Source: Actinomycetota bacterium (GTDB taxonomy: Bacteria; Actinomycetota; Actinomycetes; Streptosporangiales; Streptosporangiaceae). From it: a DNA stretch of 11,424 nucleotides. The stretch covers positions 1 through 11,424 of the forward strand of contig QGUZ01000154.1 in the NCBI GenBank assembly GCA_003242605.1, written 5' to 3'. Within the stretch, counting starts at the first letter, position 1. The number at the start of each line of letters is the position of its first letter. The notes under the pieces are model-generated. The model saw only the letters and a program-made list of their open reading frames with translations, had not been told where the DNA came from and did not search any database. Below are positions 1-6,039 of this stretch, one piece after another. A program made the position numbers and the translations under genes.

Positions 1-161
1 GCCCTCGGGGGGGCCGTTCCCGGGGGGGCGCCCCTTCCCGGGGGCGGGGGCGGGCCCGCCCCGGCCGGGCGGGGGACCGGGCCCGCGCGCCGCGCTCCGC
101 ACCGGCGGGAGGCCGGCGCGCGACCGCCGCGCGCCGAGACGGGCGGAAGGGTGAGGCGGGG
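1..161. other. GC-only upstream stretch, no convincing gene
   Basis: Almost pure G/C sequence with runs of six or seven G. One + strand frame is open from base 1 and ends in a TGA at 163-165 that overlaps the ATG of the next gene as ATGA. This would fit the tail of an upstream gene with translational coupling. However, the encoded residues would be low-complexity Gly/Pro/Arg/Ala and I recognise nothing in them. A ribosome binding site for the next gene is present (GGAAGG at 145-150, GTGAGG at 151-156). Confidence 0.3.
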
Positions 162-1322
162 ATGACGGCGGACGACGTGGTCGCGGAACGGCTACCGGAG
201 ACCGTCCGCGAGGCGCTGCTCGCGCCGCTGTTCGACCACCACACCCACCCGCTGCGGCGGGACGACCTGGTCCGCGCCCAGTTCGAGCCGCTGATCAGCC
301 CCTCCGGCGCGCCCGCGCCGCCCGGCACGACCCACTTCGACAGCCCGGCCGGGCTGGCGATCCGGCGCTGGTGCGGGCCGGTGCTCGGCCTGGAGCCGCA
401 CGTGAGCCCCGCGGTCTACCTCGCCGCCCGCGCCGAGCTGGGGGCGGCCGAGGTGAACCGGCGGCTGCTGTCGGCGGCCGGGGTGGTGGCGTTCCTCGTC
501 GACACCGCCGACGCCGGGCCGGAGATGCTGTCGGTCGCCGAGATGGGCCGGTACGGCGGGGCCGCCGCGGACGAGATCGTGCGCGTCGAGGAGGTCGAGC
601 GCGCGGTGGCCGAGGAGGGCCCGGCGGCCGTGGAGTACGTGGGGCGGCTGTGCGACGAGCTCGCCGCGCGGGCGGCCCGCGCGGCCGGGCTGAAGTCGGT
701 GGCAGCCTGCCGCCACGGCCACGAGCTCGGCCCGGAGCGGCCGTCCCGGGCCGAAGTGATCGCCGCGGCCGGCCGCCGCCTCGCCGACCCCAAGGCGCCG
801 CTCACCGACCCGGTGCTGGTGCGGCACCTGCTGTGGACCGCGGTGGACGTCGCCCGCGACCGGGGCCTGCCGGTGCAGCTGCTCACCGGGCACGCCGACC
901 CGGAGGCCGACCCGGGCGGGACCGACCCGGCGCTGCTGGCCGGGTTCCTCCGGGCGGTGCGGCCCGCCGGCGTGCCGGTGGTCCTCGTCGGCTGCTACCC
1001 GTACCACCGGACCGCCGCCCACCTCGCCGCGGTGCTGCCGCACGTCCACCTCGACGTCGGGCCCGTGCTCGCGCACGCCGCCGCCGCCTCGGCGGCGATC
1101 CTCGACGAGGTGCTCGAGCTCGCCCCGTTCCACAAGCAGCTGTTCGGCTCGGCGTGCCGGGGCGTCGCCGAGATGTGCCACCTCGCCGCGGTGTTCCACC
1201 GCCGCGGCCTCGCCCGCGCCGCCGCGGCCCGGCTCGACCGGGGCGAGTGGAGCCCGGCCGACGCCGCCCGGATCATCCACATGATCGGCTCCGGCAACGC
1301 CCGGCGCCTCTACCGGCTGTAG
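162..1322 (+). CDS. amidohydrolase-fold protein (FluG N-terminal domain/COG2159-like), probably metal-site defective
   Basis: 386-residue protein of the TIM-barrel amidohydrolase superfamily, nearest to the family of glutamine-synthetase-linked FluG-type amidohydrolases. Seen directly: the N-terminal metal motif DHHTHP (25-30), a FDSPAGLAIRRWC block (59-71), the GLKSVAACRHG strand with Lys178, a GCYPYHR block (277-283), and a C-terminal GNARRLY. As I recall the family, the barrel normally also carries QLHTGFGD, LLHCYPYHR and SSDAFGLPE. Here these read QLLTGHAD (His to Leu241), LVGCYPYHR (His to Gly277) and GSACRGVAE (Asp to Ala331), so later metal ligands appear lost while HxH and Lys remain. 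Start ATG 162 has GTGAGG five bases upstream. It converges on thyX with a 79-base gap. The fold is confident; the substrate is unknown and the protein may be non-catalytic or use another metal arrangement. Confidence 0.85.
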   Translation: MTADDVVAERLPETVREALLAPLFDHHTHPLRRDDLVRAQFEPLISPSGAPAPPGTTHFDSPAGLAIRRWCGPVLGLEPHVSPAVYLAARAELGAAEVNRRLLSAAGVVAFLVDTADAGPEMLSVAEMGRYGGAAADEIVRVEEVERAVAEEGPAAVEYVGRLCDELAARAARAAGLKSVAACRHGHELGPERPSRAEVIAAAGRRLADPKAPLTDPVLVRHLLWTAVDVARDRGLPVQLLTGHADPEADPGGTDPALLAGFLRAVRPAGVPVVLVGCYPYHRTAAHLAAVLPHVHLDVGPVLAHAAAASAAILDEVLELAPFHKQLFGSACRGVAEMCHLAAVFHRRGLARAAAARLDRGEWSPADAARIIHMIGSGNARRLYRL

Positions 1323-1401
1323 GCCGCCGCTCCGCCGCGCCGTACCGGATCCCACCGGAGCTACCTGATCTACGTTGTAAAGGCGGCGGCGCGGCGCCAC
1401 G

Positions 1402-2145
1402 TCAGGGGGCGACCCGCCCCACCGCCTGGAACGCCTCGTAGGTGAGCGGCATGAGCCGCGCCCACAGCGCCTCCATCTGCTCGGCGACCATCTCGATCTC
1501 CCGCTGCGGGAAGGAGGGGAAGGCCGAGCCCTCCCGCCTGGTGCGGAGCGAGAGGAAGTTCATGAGCGCGCGGGCGTTGCAGGTGGCGTACATCGACGAG
1601 TAGAGGTTGACCGGGAGCACCCCGCGCGCCACCTCCCGGGCCACGCCGGCCTCGAGCATCTCCAGGTACGCCGCGTACGCCTGGCGGCAGCTGCGCTTGG
1701 TCGCCTCCACCACGAGGCGGTACTGCTCCTCGGTGCCCTCGACGAACTCGTACTTGCCGGGCTTGCCCACCTGGACCAGCTTGCGGTCGGGCGCGGGCAC
1801 GTAGAACTCCGGCTCGAGCTTGCGGTAGCGGCCGGACTCCTCGTTGTAGCTGAACGTGCGGTGCCGCATGAACTCACGGAACACGAAGATCGGCGCGCGC
1901 ACGTAGAAGGTCATCGAGGAGTGCTCGAACGGCGTGCCGTGCCGGTCCCGCATGAGGAACCGGATGAGCCCCTTGGACCGCTCGGGATCCTTCTGGAGCT
2001 CCTCCAGCGAGCTCTCGCCCTTGGTCGAGACCCGCGCCGCCCAGATCACGTCGGCGTCCGAGGCGGCGTGCTTGATCAGCTCGACCGTCATGTCGCTGCG
2101 GAACCGGATGCCGTCGGCCTCCTCGGCGTGCGCCGCGGTGCTCAC
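1402..2145 (-). CDS. thyX: FAD-dependent thymidylate synthase ThyX
   Basis: Makes dTMP from dUMP using methylene-tetrahydrofolate, with FAD and NADPH for the reduction; a homotetramer in the cytoplasm. The diagnostic RHR-x7-S motif is present as RHRTFSYNEES (residues 94-104 in 247-residue numbering), followed by GRYRKL. Further on are the substrate-binding ARGVLPVNLYSSMYATCNARALMNF region (split here as ARGVLPVNLYSSM and NARALMNF) and LSLRTR. Length fits the family (about 220-260). I chose the GTG at 2145 because GGGAGG (2153-2158 on the other strand) lies seven bases before it. An in-frame GTG at 2190 would add 15 residues but has no clear ribosome site and would lie upstream of the likely transcription start. 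It converges with the amidohydrolase gene and follows the flavohemoglobin gene on the same strand, separated by a strong hairpin. No thyA-type gene is in the window. Confidence 0.96.
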   Translation of the reverse strand: MSTAAHAEEADGIRFRSDMTVELIKHAASDADVIWAARVSTKGESSLEELQKDPERSKGLIRFLMRDRHGTPFEHSSMTFYVRAPIFVFREFMRHRTFSYNEESGRYRKLEPEFYVPAPDRKLVQVGKPGKYEFVEGTEEQYRLVVEATKRSCRQAYAAYLEMLEAGVAREVARGVLPVNLYSSMYATCNARALMNFLSLRTRREGSAFPSFPQREIEMVAEQMEALWARLMPLTYEAFQAVGRVAP

Positions 2146-2190
2146 CGTGCTGCCTCCCCGTGCTGGCTCCCCGTGTTTCACGCTCCGCAC

Positions 2191-2196
2191 ACTTTA
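2191..2196 (-). promoter_or_regulatory. possible -10 box of thyX
   Basis: On the minus strand TAAAGT fits TANNNT and would place the transcript start near 2184, giving a leader of about 39 bases to the GTG at 2145. No good -35 box is seen because the expected position falls inside the GC-rich hairpin 2207-2237. Weak support. Confidence 0.3.
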
Positions 2197-2206
2197 ACGG
2201 CCCCGG

Positions 2207-2237
2207 CGCCGCCCCGGCCGCGCGGGCCGGGGCGGCG
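2207..2237 (-). terminator. strong GC hairpin after the flavohemoglobin gene
   Basis: Perfect 13-base inverted repeat CGCCGCCCCGGCC (2207-2219) / GGCCGGGGCGGCG (2225-2237) with a 5-base loop. It lies 30 bases past the flavohemoglobin stop and before thyX on the same strand. There is no T-run after it, which is usual for actinobacterial hairpin terminators. It probably separates the two transcripts. Confidence 0.6.
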
Positions 2238-2267
2238 GGGGCGGACGGCGTGCCACGCGGGTTGGGG

Positions 2268-3377
2268 CTATGCGGGCACGACGACGTCGCGGTGGATCCG
2301 CGACGGTGGCACGCCGGCCTGCCGGAGCCGCTGCACGGTGAGGTCGACCATGCGGGCCGGGCCGCACACGAACGCCTCGTGGTCGGCGATGCGGCCCAGC
2401 CGCGCCACCACGTCGGGCAGGCGGCCGCGGGCACCCGCGTACCCGGGCTCCTCGGCCACCGGCACCACCCGCAGGCGACGGCAGCGGCTCGCCAGCTTCG
2501 CGAGGTCGGCGAGGTGGTCCGCGCCGGCGGGGGGGCGGGCGCCGTGCAGCGGAGGGATGCCGGGGGCGGGGCCGGGGTGGGGGGGGTGGCGGATCATCGA
2601 CTTGAGCGGGGCGAGCCCGGTGCCGCCCGCCACGGCGAGCACCGCGCGGTCGCCCTCGGGCGGGCCCATCGCGCCCATCGGCGGGCCGAGCGTGATCGTG
2701 TCGCCGACCCGGGTGTGCGCGACGAGCGCGGTGGACACCCAGCCGCCCGGCACCGCCCGCACGTGCAGCCGGATCGTGTTGTCCGGGCGCGGCGCGTTCG
2801 CGATCGAGTAGGCGCGCCACACCCGCGGCCAGCGCGCGCTCTGCACGTTCACGTACTGCCCGGGCCGGAAGGCGAGCGGGCGCTCCGGGCGCAGCGTGAG
2901 CACCGCGATGTCCCGGGCCCGGCGCTCGTGGCCGATCACCTCGGCGAGCCACCAGGGGGGCGGGTCGCCCGGCCCGGCGTTCGATGCCTCGGTCATCCGC
3001 TTCGCCACCCACTCGAGCGCCTCGGCCCAGGCGGCCTCGACCTCCGGCGACCAGGTCTCGGCGGCGAACCGGCGCAGCGTGGCGAGCAGCGCCTCGTTCA
3101 TCGCCGCGTAGTGCTCGGAGAGCACGCCGTACAGGCGGTGGCCGCGGCCGAGCCCGGCGAGGTACGCGGCGAGATCCTCGGCGCTGTCGGCGCTGCGCAC
3201 GATGCGGGCGAGCGCCTGGAACATCCGGGCGCGCTGGACGTCCATGGCCGGGGGGAACATGCCGCGAAGCTGTGGTTTCGCCGCGAAAAGGCGGCCGTAC
3301 AGATAGGCCATGGCCTTGTCCGCCACGGGTTCGAGGTACGCGAAACTCTCCTTCAACAGATGTTGCTGCAGCGGCAT
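2268..3377 (-). CDS. hmp: flavohemoglobin (nitric oxide dioxygenase type)
   Basis: 369 residues in the usual flavohemoglobin order. A globin domain (about 1-130) has Tyr27 (B10), Phe41 (CD1), Gln48 (E7), proximal His80 in GRGHRLYGV and Tyr90 of the proximal relay. It is followed by an FAD-binding domain with GQYVNV and the RAYSIANAP motif, and an NAD(P)-binding domain with AVAGGTGLAPLKSM and FVCGPARM. Family role: converts NO plus O2 to nitrate, with electrons passing from NAD(P)H through FAD to heme; it protects against nitrosative stress. Start ATG 3377 is the only in-frame start before an upstream stop, and the ribosome site is weak. Oddities: a proline/glycine-rich stretch (HPPHPGPAPGIPP) in the NAD domain, and a C-terminus of IHRDVVVPA without the aromatic residue often found there. 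A 12-base tandem repeat lies just upstream. Actinobacteria also have globin-reductase paralogues without proven NO activity, so the symbol is by family. Confidence 0.9.
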   Translation of the reverse strand: MPLQQHLLKESFAYLEPVADKAMAYLYGRLFAAKPQLRGMFPPAMDVQRARMFQALARIVRSADSAEDLAAYLAGLGRGHRLYGVLSEHYAAMNEALLATLRRFAAETWSPEVEAAWAEALEWVAKRMTEASNAGPGDPPPWWLAEVIGHERRARDIAVLTLRPERPLAFRPGQYVNVQSARWPRVWRAYSIANAPRPDNTIRLHVRAVPGGWVSTALVAHTRVGDTITLGPPMGAMGPPEGDRAVLAVAGGTGLAPLKSMIRHPPHPGPAPGIPPLHGARPPAGADHLADLAKLASRCRRLRVVPVAEEPGYAGARGRLPDVVARLGRIADHEAFVCGPARMVDLTVQRLRQAGVPPSRIHRDVVVPA

Positions 3378-3387
3378 TTCACACCAC

Positions 3388-3411
3388 GACCCCCACGATG
3401 ACCCCCACGAT
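3388..3411. repeat. 12-base tandem direct repeat upstream of flavohemoglobin gene
   Basis: GACCCCCACGAT occurs twice without a gap (3388-3399, 3400-3411), with a partial third copy CCACGA at 3384-3389. It ends 10 bases before the flavohemoglobin ATG on the minus strand, so it would be in the leader or at the ribosome loading region (minus strand ATCGTGGGGGTC twice). Confidence 0.7.
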
Positions 3412-3502
3412 CGGGATGCCCGATCACACGCATTTCCGGCGGCCTGAATCGCGGACGTCTCTCACATCCCGGCGCGTCCGGTCGCCTCGGGGCGAGTCTT
3501 TC

Positions 3503-3540
3503 ACGTTTCCGGGCACCTCACCCCGGAACGTGGGGAAACG
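3503..3540. repeat. overlapping inverted repeats, mutually exclusive hairpins
   Basis: ACGTTTCCGGG (3503-3513) can pair with CCCGGAACGT (3522-3531) with one bulged base. The same left arm CGTTTCC (3504-3510) can instead pair with GGAAACG (3534-3540). Only one can form at a time. Could be an operator or an RNA switch in the flavohemoglobin leader; neither is shown. Confidence 0.4.
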
Positions 3541-3670
3541 GGGTTAATTTCTGCGTCCGATAGTGGGGGATCTGATTCCGCGAATGAACTCTCCGCTACC
3601 GTGCGGCGCGCCGACAAAGAAAGTGACTAATTTTCTTGTTTCATGTTCGGCCGGGAACGGCCGGTCGTCC

Positions 3671-3701
3671 GGGCGCCCCGGCGCGGGCCGCCGGGGTGCC
3701 C
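3671..3701. repeat. 13-pair GC hairpin in divergent region
   Basis: GGGCGCCCCGGCG (3671-3683) pairs with CGCCGGGGTGCCC (3689-3701), 13 pairs with one G-T pair, and a 5-base loop CGGGC. No annotated gene ends nearby on either strand, so if it is a terminator it ends an unknown transcript; otherwise it lies in the leader of the PuuD-like gene. Its core CCCCGGCGCGGGCCG (3676-3690) is repeated exactly at 3726-3740. Confidence 0.6.
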
Positions 3702-3725
3702 CGAGGGGTCAGGGGCGTCCACCGC

Positions 3726-3743
3726 CCCCGGCGCGGGCCGGGG
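3726..3743. repeat. second GC hairpin sharing a 15-base repeat with 3671-3701
   Basis: CCCCGGC (3726-3732) and GCCGGGG (3737-3743) form a 7-pair stem with a 4-base loop. The first 15 bases copy 3676-3690 at 50-base spacing, so the two structures look related by duplication. Confidence 0.5.
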
Positions 3744-3785
3744 ATCGGAGGCGGCGTCGCGACACCGGTGCAAACCGCGGGAGAT

Positions 3786-3816
3786 GTGACATTTGGGAAA
3801 AGTTGTGCGCCATGAT
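3786..3816 (+). promoter_or_regulatory. possible promoter of the PuuD-like gene
   Basis: GTGACA (3786-3791) or TGACAT (3787-3792) and CATGAT (3811-3816), 18-19 bases apart, resemble -35 and -10 boxes, with a start near 3823 and a leader of about 70 bases. Poor -10 match; tentative. Confidence 0.25.
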
Positions 3817-3893
3817 GGGTGCGTTGCCCGGCAGGCGCCGTGCCGGAGCCGAGAACCGGGTGGCGTTCCGCGCGTGAACCACTGGGAGACCCC

Positions 3894-4577
3894 ATGCCTC
3901 GACCGCTCATCGGTGTCACCGCCTACCTCGAAGCCGCCCGCTGGGGCACCTGGGTCCGCGAGGCGGTACTGTCCCCGCCCGCGTACGCGCGGGCCGTGGA
4001 GAAGTCCGGCGGCGCGGCGGTGATCCTCCCCCCGCTGGGCACCGCCGCGATCGACGACTACCTGCGCGGTCTCGACGGGATCATCCTCGCCGGCGGGGTC
4101 GAGATCGACCCGGCCCGCTACGGCGAGGCGCGGGACGAGCGCGTGCCCGAGCCGCAGCCGCACCGGGACCACTTCGAGCTCGCGCTGTGCCGCGCCGCCG
4201 TCGAGGCCGACCTGCCCATCCTCGCCATCGACCGGGGCATGCACGTGCTCAACGTGGCCCAGGGCGGCTCGCTGATCCGCTGGCTGCCCGACACCGTGGG
4301 GCACGACCGGCACGCGGCCGCGGCGCCGCACGCGCTCACGGTGAGCGTGTCGAGCCGCCTCGGCAAGGTGTACGGCGACCATGCCGAGATCGCGTTCCGG
4401 CACAACCAGGCGATCAACCGGCTCGGCGCCGGCGTGCTCGCCGTGGCCTGGGCCGACGACCGCATCGTGGAGGGCATCGAGCTGCAGGGCCACCGCTTCG
4501 CCGTGGGCGTGCAGTGGCACCCCGAGCGCGGCGACGACCTCGGCCTGTTCGCCGCCCTGGTCGAGGCCGCAGCCTGA
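3894..4577 (+). CDS. PuuD-like class I glutamine amidotransferase homologue with Asp in place of nucleophilic Cys
   Basis: 227 residues, full length for the gamma-glutamyl-gamma-aminobutyrate hydrolase (PuuD, peptidase C26) family. Seen: N-terminal PLIGVTAYLE, the LDGIILAGGVEIDPARYGE block (60-78), the nucleophile-elbow region AIDRGMHVLNVAQGG (111-125), and VQWHPE with His209 and Glu211 of the triad. Family members read GICRG at the elbow; here Cys is replaced by Asp113 (codon GAC 4230-4232) and the preceding Gly by Ala111, so normal amide hydrolysis through a thioester is not expected. Start ATG 3894 is set by GGGAG five bases upstream; a longer frame from 3819 has no family similarity in its extension. 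Codon use is normal and the frame intact, so the gene is kept under selection. It converges on the methyltransferase gene (13-base gap). Possible roles are a ligand-binding or regulatory protein, or altered chemistry. Confidence 0.88.
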   Translation: MPRPLIGVTAYLEAARWGTWVREAVLSPPAYARAVEKSGGAAVILPPLGTAAIDDYLRGLDGIILAGGVEIDPARYGEARDERVPEPQPHRDHFELALCRAAVEADLPILAIDRGMHVLNVAQGGSLIRWLPDTVGHDRHAAAAPHALTVSVSSRLGKVYGDHAEIAFRHNQAINRLGAGVLAVAWADDRIVEGIELQGHRFAVGVQWHPERGDDLGLFAALVEAAA

Positions 4578-4590
4578 GCCCGGCCGCCGG

Positions 4591-5193
4591 TCAGCCCGTC
4601 GGCGCCGGCCGGGGCCGGCGGGCGTGGTAGACGAACGCCGGCGGCAGGTTCCGCCAGATGGTACGGCTCGGCACGACCTCCTCGAACGCGGCGTGCAGCC
4701 GCCGCCGGAACCGGATCGCCGTGGTGAGCGGACGGGCGTGAGCGTAGGAAAACGTCGTGAAGGCCCCGTCCGGCCGCATCACCCGCAGCACGGCGTCGAG
4801 CAGCCTGGACTGCACCGTGGCGGAGAACGCCGCCCACGGCAGGCCGCTCACGATCACGTCCGCGGCCGGGATCCCGCGCTCGGCGAGCAGGCGCGGCAGC
4901 CGCGCCGCGTCGTCGACCACGAGCTCGACCTCCGGGTGCCGCCGCGCCAGCCGGTCGGCGAGCCGCGGGTTGATCTCGATTGCGATGTGCCGCCCGCGCC
5001 CGGCGAGCCGGCGCTGGATCTCGGCGGTGAACGGGCCGGTCCCCGCTCCCAGCTCCACCACGACCGGGTCGCCGCGCTCCGGGATCGGCGCCGCCACCGC
5101 GGCCGCCAGGTACCGCGAGCTCGGCATGATCGCGCCGGTGGTGGTGGGGGAGCGCAGAAACTGACCGAGGAAGAAGGCTGCTTCCAACGCCAT
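4591..5193 (-). CDS. PmtA-like class I SAM-dependent methyltransferase
   Basis: 200 residues with a Rossmann methyltransferase core: motif I VVVELGAGTGPFT (ELGAGTG at 47-53), the acidic end of strand two in HIAIEINPRL (Glu73), VVDDA (92-96), and SGLPWAAF (116-123) at the motif IV position. The tail carries RNLPPAFVYHARR. SGLP and NLPPA-VY are features I associate with the phospholipid N-methyltransferase/KsgA-like group (COG3963), so a lipid amine target is possible; the target is not proven. Start: the ATG at 5193 is preferred over the GTG at 5199 because a TANNNT -10 box (TAACGT, 5205-5200) places transcription start exactly on that ATG, and there is no Shine-Dalgarno. It is divergent from a CDP-alcohol phosphatidyltransferase gene, which would suit lipid work, and convergent with the PuuD-like gene. 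Confidence 0.82.
   Translation of the reverse strand: MALEAAFFLGQFLRSPTTTGAIMPSSRYLAAAVAAPIPERGDPVVVELGAGTGPFTAEIQRRLAGRGRHIAIEINPRLADRLARRHPEVELVVDDAARLPRLLAERGIPAADVIVSGLPWAAFSATVQSRLLDAVLRVMRPDGAFTTFSYAHARPLTTAIRFRRRLHAAFEEVVPSRTIWRNLPPAFVYHARRPRPAPTG
4603..4620. terminator. possible bidirectional terminator hairpin between convergent genes
   Basis: CGCCGGC (4603-4609) and GCCGGCG (4614-4620) form a 7-pair stem with loop CGGG, 25 bases past the stop of the PuuD-like gene and inside the last codons of the methyltransferase gene. The position between convergent genes suits a shared terminator. No T-run. Confidence 0.4.
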
Positions 5194-5199
5194 GGCCAC

Positions 5200-5205
5200 A
5201 CGTTA
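5200..5205 (-). promoter_or_regulatory. -10 box for a leaderless methyltransferase transcript
   Basis: Minus strand TAACGT fits TANNNT. Taking its last base as -7, +1 is 5193, the A of the ATG. No ribosome site precedes the ATG. No clear -35 box. Leaderless start inferred. Confidence 0.45.
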
Positions 5206-5393
5206 GGGCGAACGGACCTGGTTACGGACGGTTTCCGGGCAGAAACCCGGAGCCGACCGCCTCCGCCGCCGCCGACCAGGGCCGCATGGGACCGCCGGCG
5301 CGGCCGGGCGCGAAATCCCCTCGCGTCCTTCACGGGCGCGCCGCCACGCTCACCCGCCCGTCCACCTGCGCGGGCGCGCCGCGGCGGACCTTA

Positions 5394-5399
5394 TAGGGT
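5394..5399 (+). promoter_or_regulatory. -10 box for a leaderless pgsA-like transcript
   Basis: TAGGGT fits TANNNT; with its last base at -7, +1 is 5406, the first base of the GTG start. An overlapping TATAGG at 5392-5397 is an alternative. No Shine-Dalgarno lies before the GTG and no clear -35 box is seen. The 206-base divergent region 5200-5405 otherwise holds only a 6-pair hairpin, GGTTTC/GAAACC (5230-5235, 5242-5247). Confidence 0.5.
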
Positions 5400-5405
5400 C
5401 GAGCT

Positions 5406-6035
5406 GTGACTGGCGCGGAAGACCGAGTGTGGACGATCCCGAACGCGCTGAGCCTGCTCCGCCTGCTCGGCGTCCCCCTGTTCCTGTGGCTGGTCCTCGG
5501 CCCGCAGGCGGACGTGTGGGCGGTGCTCGTGCTCATCCTCGCCGGCCTGTCCGACTGGCTCGACGGCCGTCTCGCCCGCGCCTGGAACCAGGTGAGCAGG
5601 ATCGGCCGGCTGCTCGACCCGCTCGCCGACCGGCTCTACATCCTCGCCACCCTCGCCGGCCTCACCCTGCGGGAGATCATCCCGTGGTGGCTCGCCGCCG
5701 CCGTGGTGGCGCGCGACGCCTTCCTGCTGTGGATCCCGCCGGTGCTGCGCAGGCTCGGGTACGGCCCGGCGCTGCCGGTGCACTTCGTCGGCAAGGCGGG
5801 CACCGCGGCCCTGCTGTACGCGTTCCCGCTGCTGTTCCTCGCCGGGCACGACGGCTGGTACGCCGACCCGGCCCGGGTGATCGGCTGGGCCTTCGCGATC
5901 TGGGGAACAGGTCTGTATTGGTGGGCCGGAGTGTTGTATGTCGTACAGGTACGCCGGCTCATTGCGGCGTATGCGGACGCGGGCGGCGGACAGCGCGGCC
6001 GTGGGCGCAGCGAGGTGAAGACCACCGGAGGGTGA
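5406..6035 (+). CDS. CDP-alcohol phosphatidyltransferase (PgsA2-like)
   Basis: 209-residue integral membrane enzyme that moves a phosphatidyl group from CDP-diacylglycerol to an alcohol. The full signature D-x2-DG-x2-AR-x8-G-x3-D-x3-D is present: Asp50, Asp53-Gly54, Ala57-Arg58, Gly67, Asp71, Asp75. Hydrophobic segments at about 15-32, 36-49, 79-86, 94-110, 131-147 and 158-180 give the usual multi-span layout, and the C-terminal tail is polar. Which alcohol (glycerol phosphate, inositol phosphate, other) cannot be read from the sequence; by position it matches mycobacterial Rv1822 (pgsA2). Start GTG 5406 appears leaderless. TGA is at 6033-6035, four bases before the next start, so it is co-transcribed with the guanylyltransferase gene; that gene's GGAGGG ribosome site lies inside the last codons here. 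Confidence 0.93.
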   Translation: MTGAEDRVWTIPNALSLLRLLGVPLFLWLVLGPQADVWAVLVLILAGLSDWLDGRLARAWNQVSRIGRLLDPLADRLYILATLAGLTLREIIPWWLAAAVVARDAFLLWIPPVLRRLGYGPALPVHFVGKAGTAALLYAFPLLFLAGHDGWYADPARVIGWAFAIWGTGLYWWAGVLYVVQVRRLIAAYADAGGGQRGRGRSEVKTTGG

Positions 6036-6039
6036 CCCG

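Larger units (their letters stand above)
3378..3893. other. 516-base divergent intergenic region, repeats and hairpins, no gene
   Basis: Lies between the flavohemoglobin gene (left, -) and the PuuD-like gene (right, +). It holds a 12-base tandem repeat (3388-3411), overlapping inverted repeats (3503-3540), an AT-richer patch (3541-3650) with TAATTT boxes at 3545 and 3628, and two GC hairpins sharing a 15-base direct repeat (3671-3743). Open frames here have no coding look. The length and content suggest regulatory DNA for both neighbours, possibly also a small RNA. Confidence 0.6.

Noticed and set aside
1335..1394. CCGCGCCG/CGGCGCGG inverted repeat between the convergent amidohydrolase and thyX genes
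   Set aside because: Eight pairs around a 44-base loop of ordinary GC words; not convincing as a terminator.
192..1400. Long open frame on the minus strand opposite the amidohydrolase gene
   Set aside because: Arg/Gly/Pro/His-rich shadow of a GC-rich gene; the + strand frame has clear family motifs.
2520..2600. Frameshift in the flavohemoglobin gene at the proline/glycine-rich stretch
   Set aside because: The frame is continuous and LHGAR and CGPARM follow in the same frame with correct spacing, so it is an odd loop rather than a break.
3648..3663. CGGCCG-GGAA-CGGCCG hairpin
   Set aside because: Only six pairs and no gene end or U-tract to go with it; common in GC-rich DNA.
3563..3877. Small + frame before the PuuD-like gene
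   Set aside because: Arg/Gly-rich, spans the hairpins, no ribosome site; judged non-coding.
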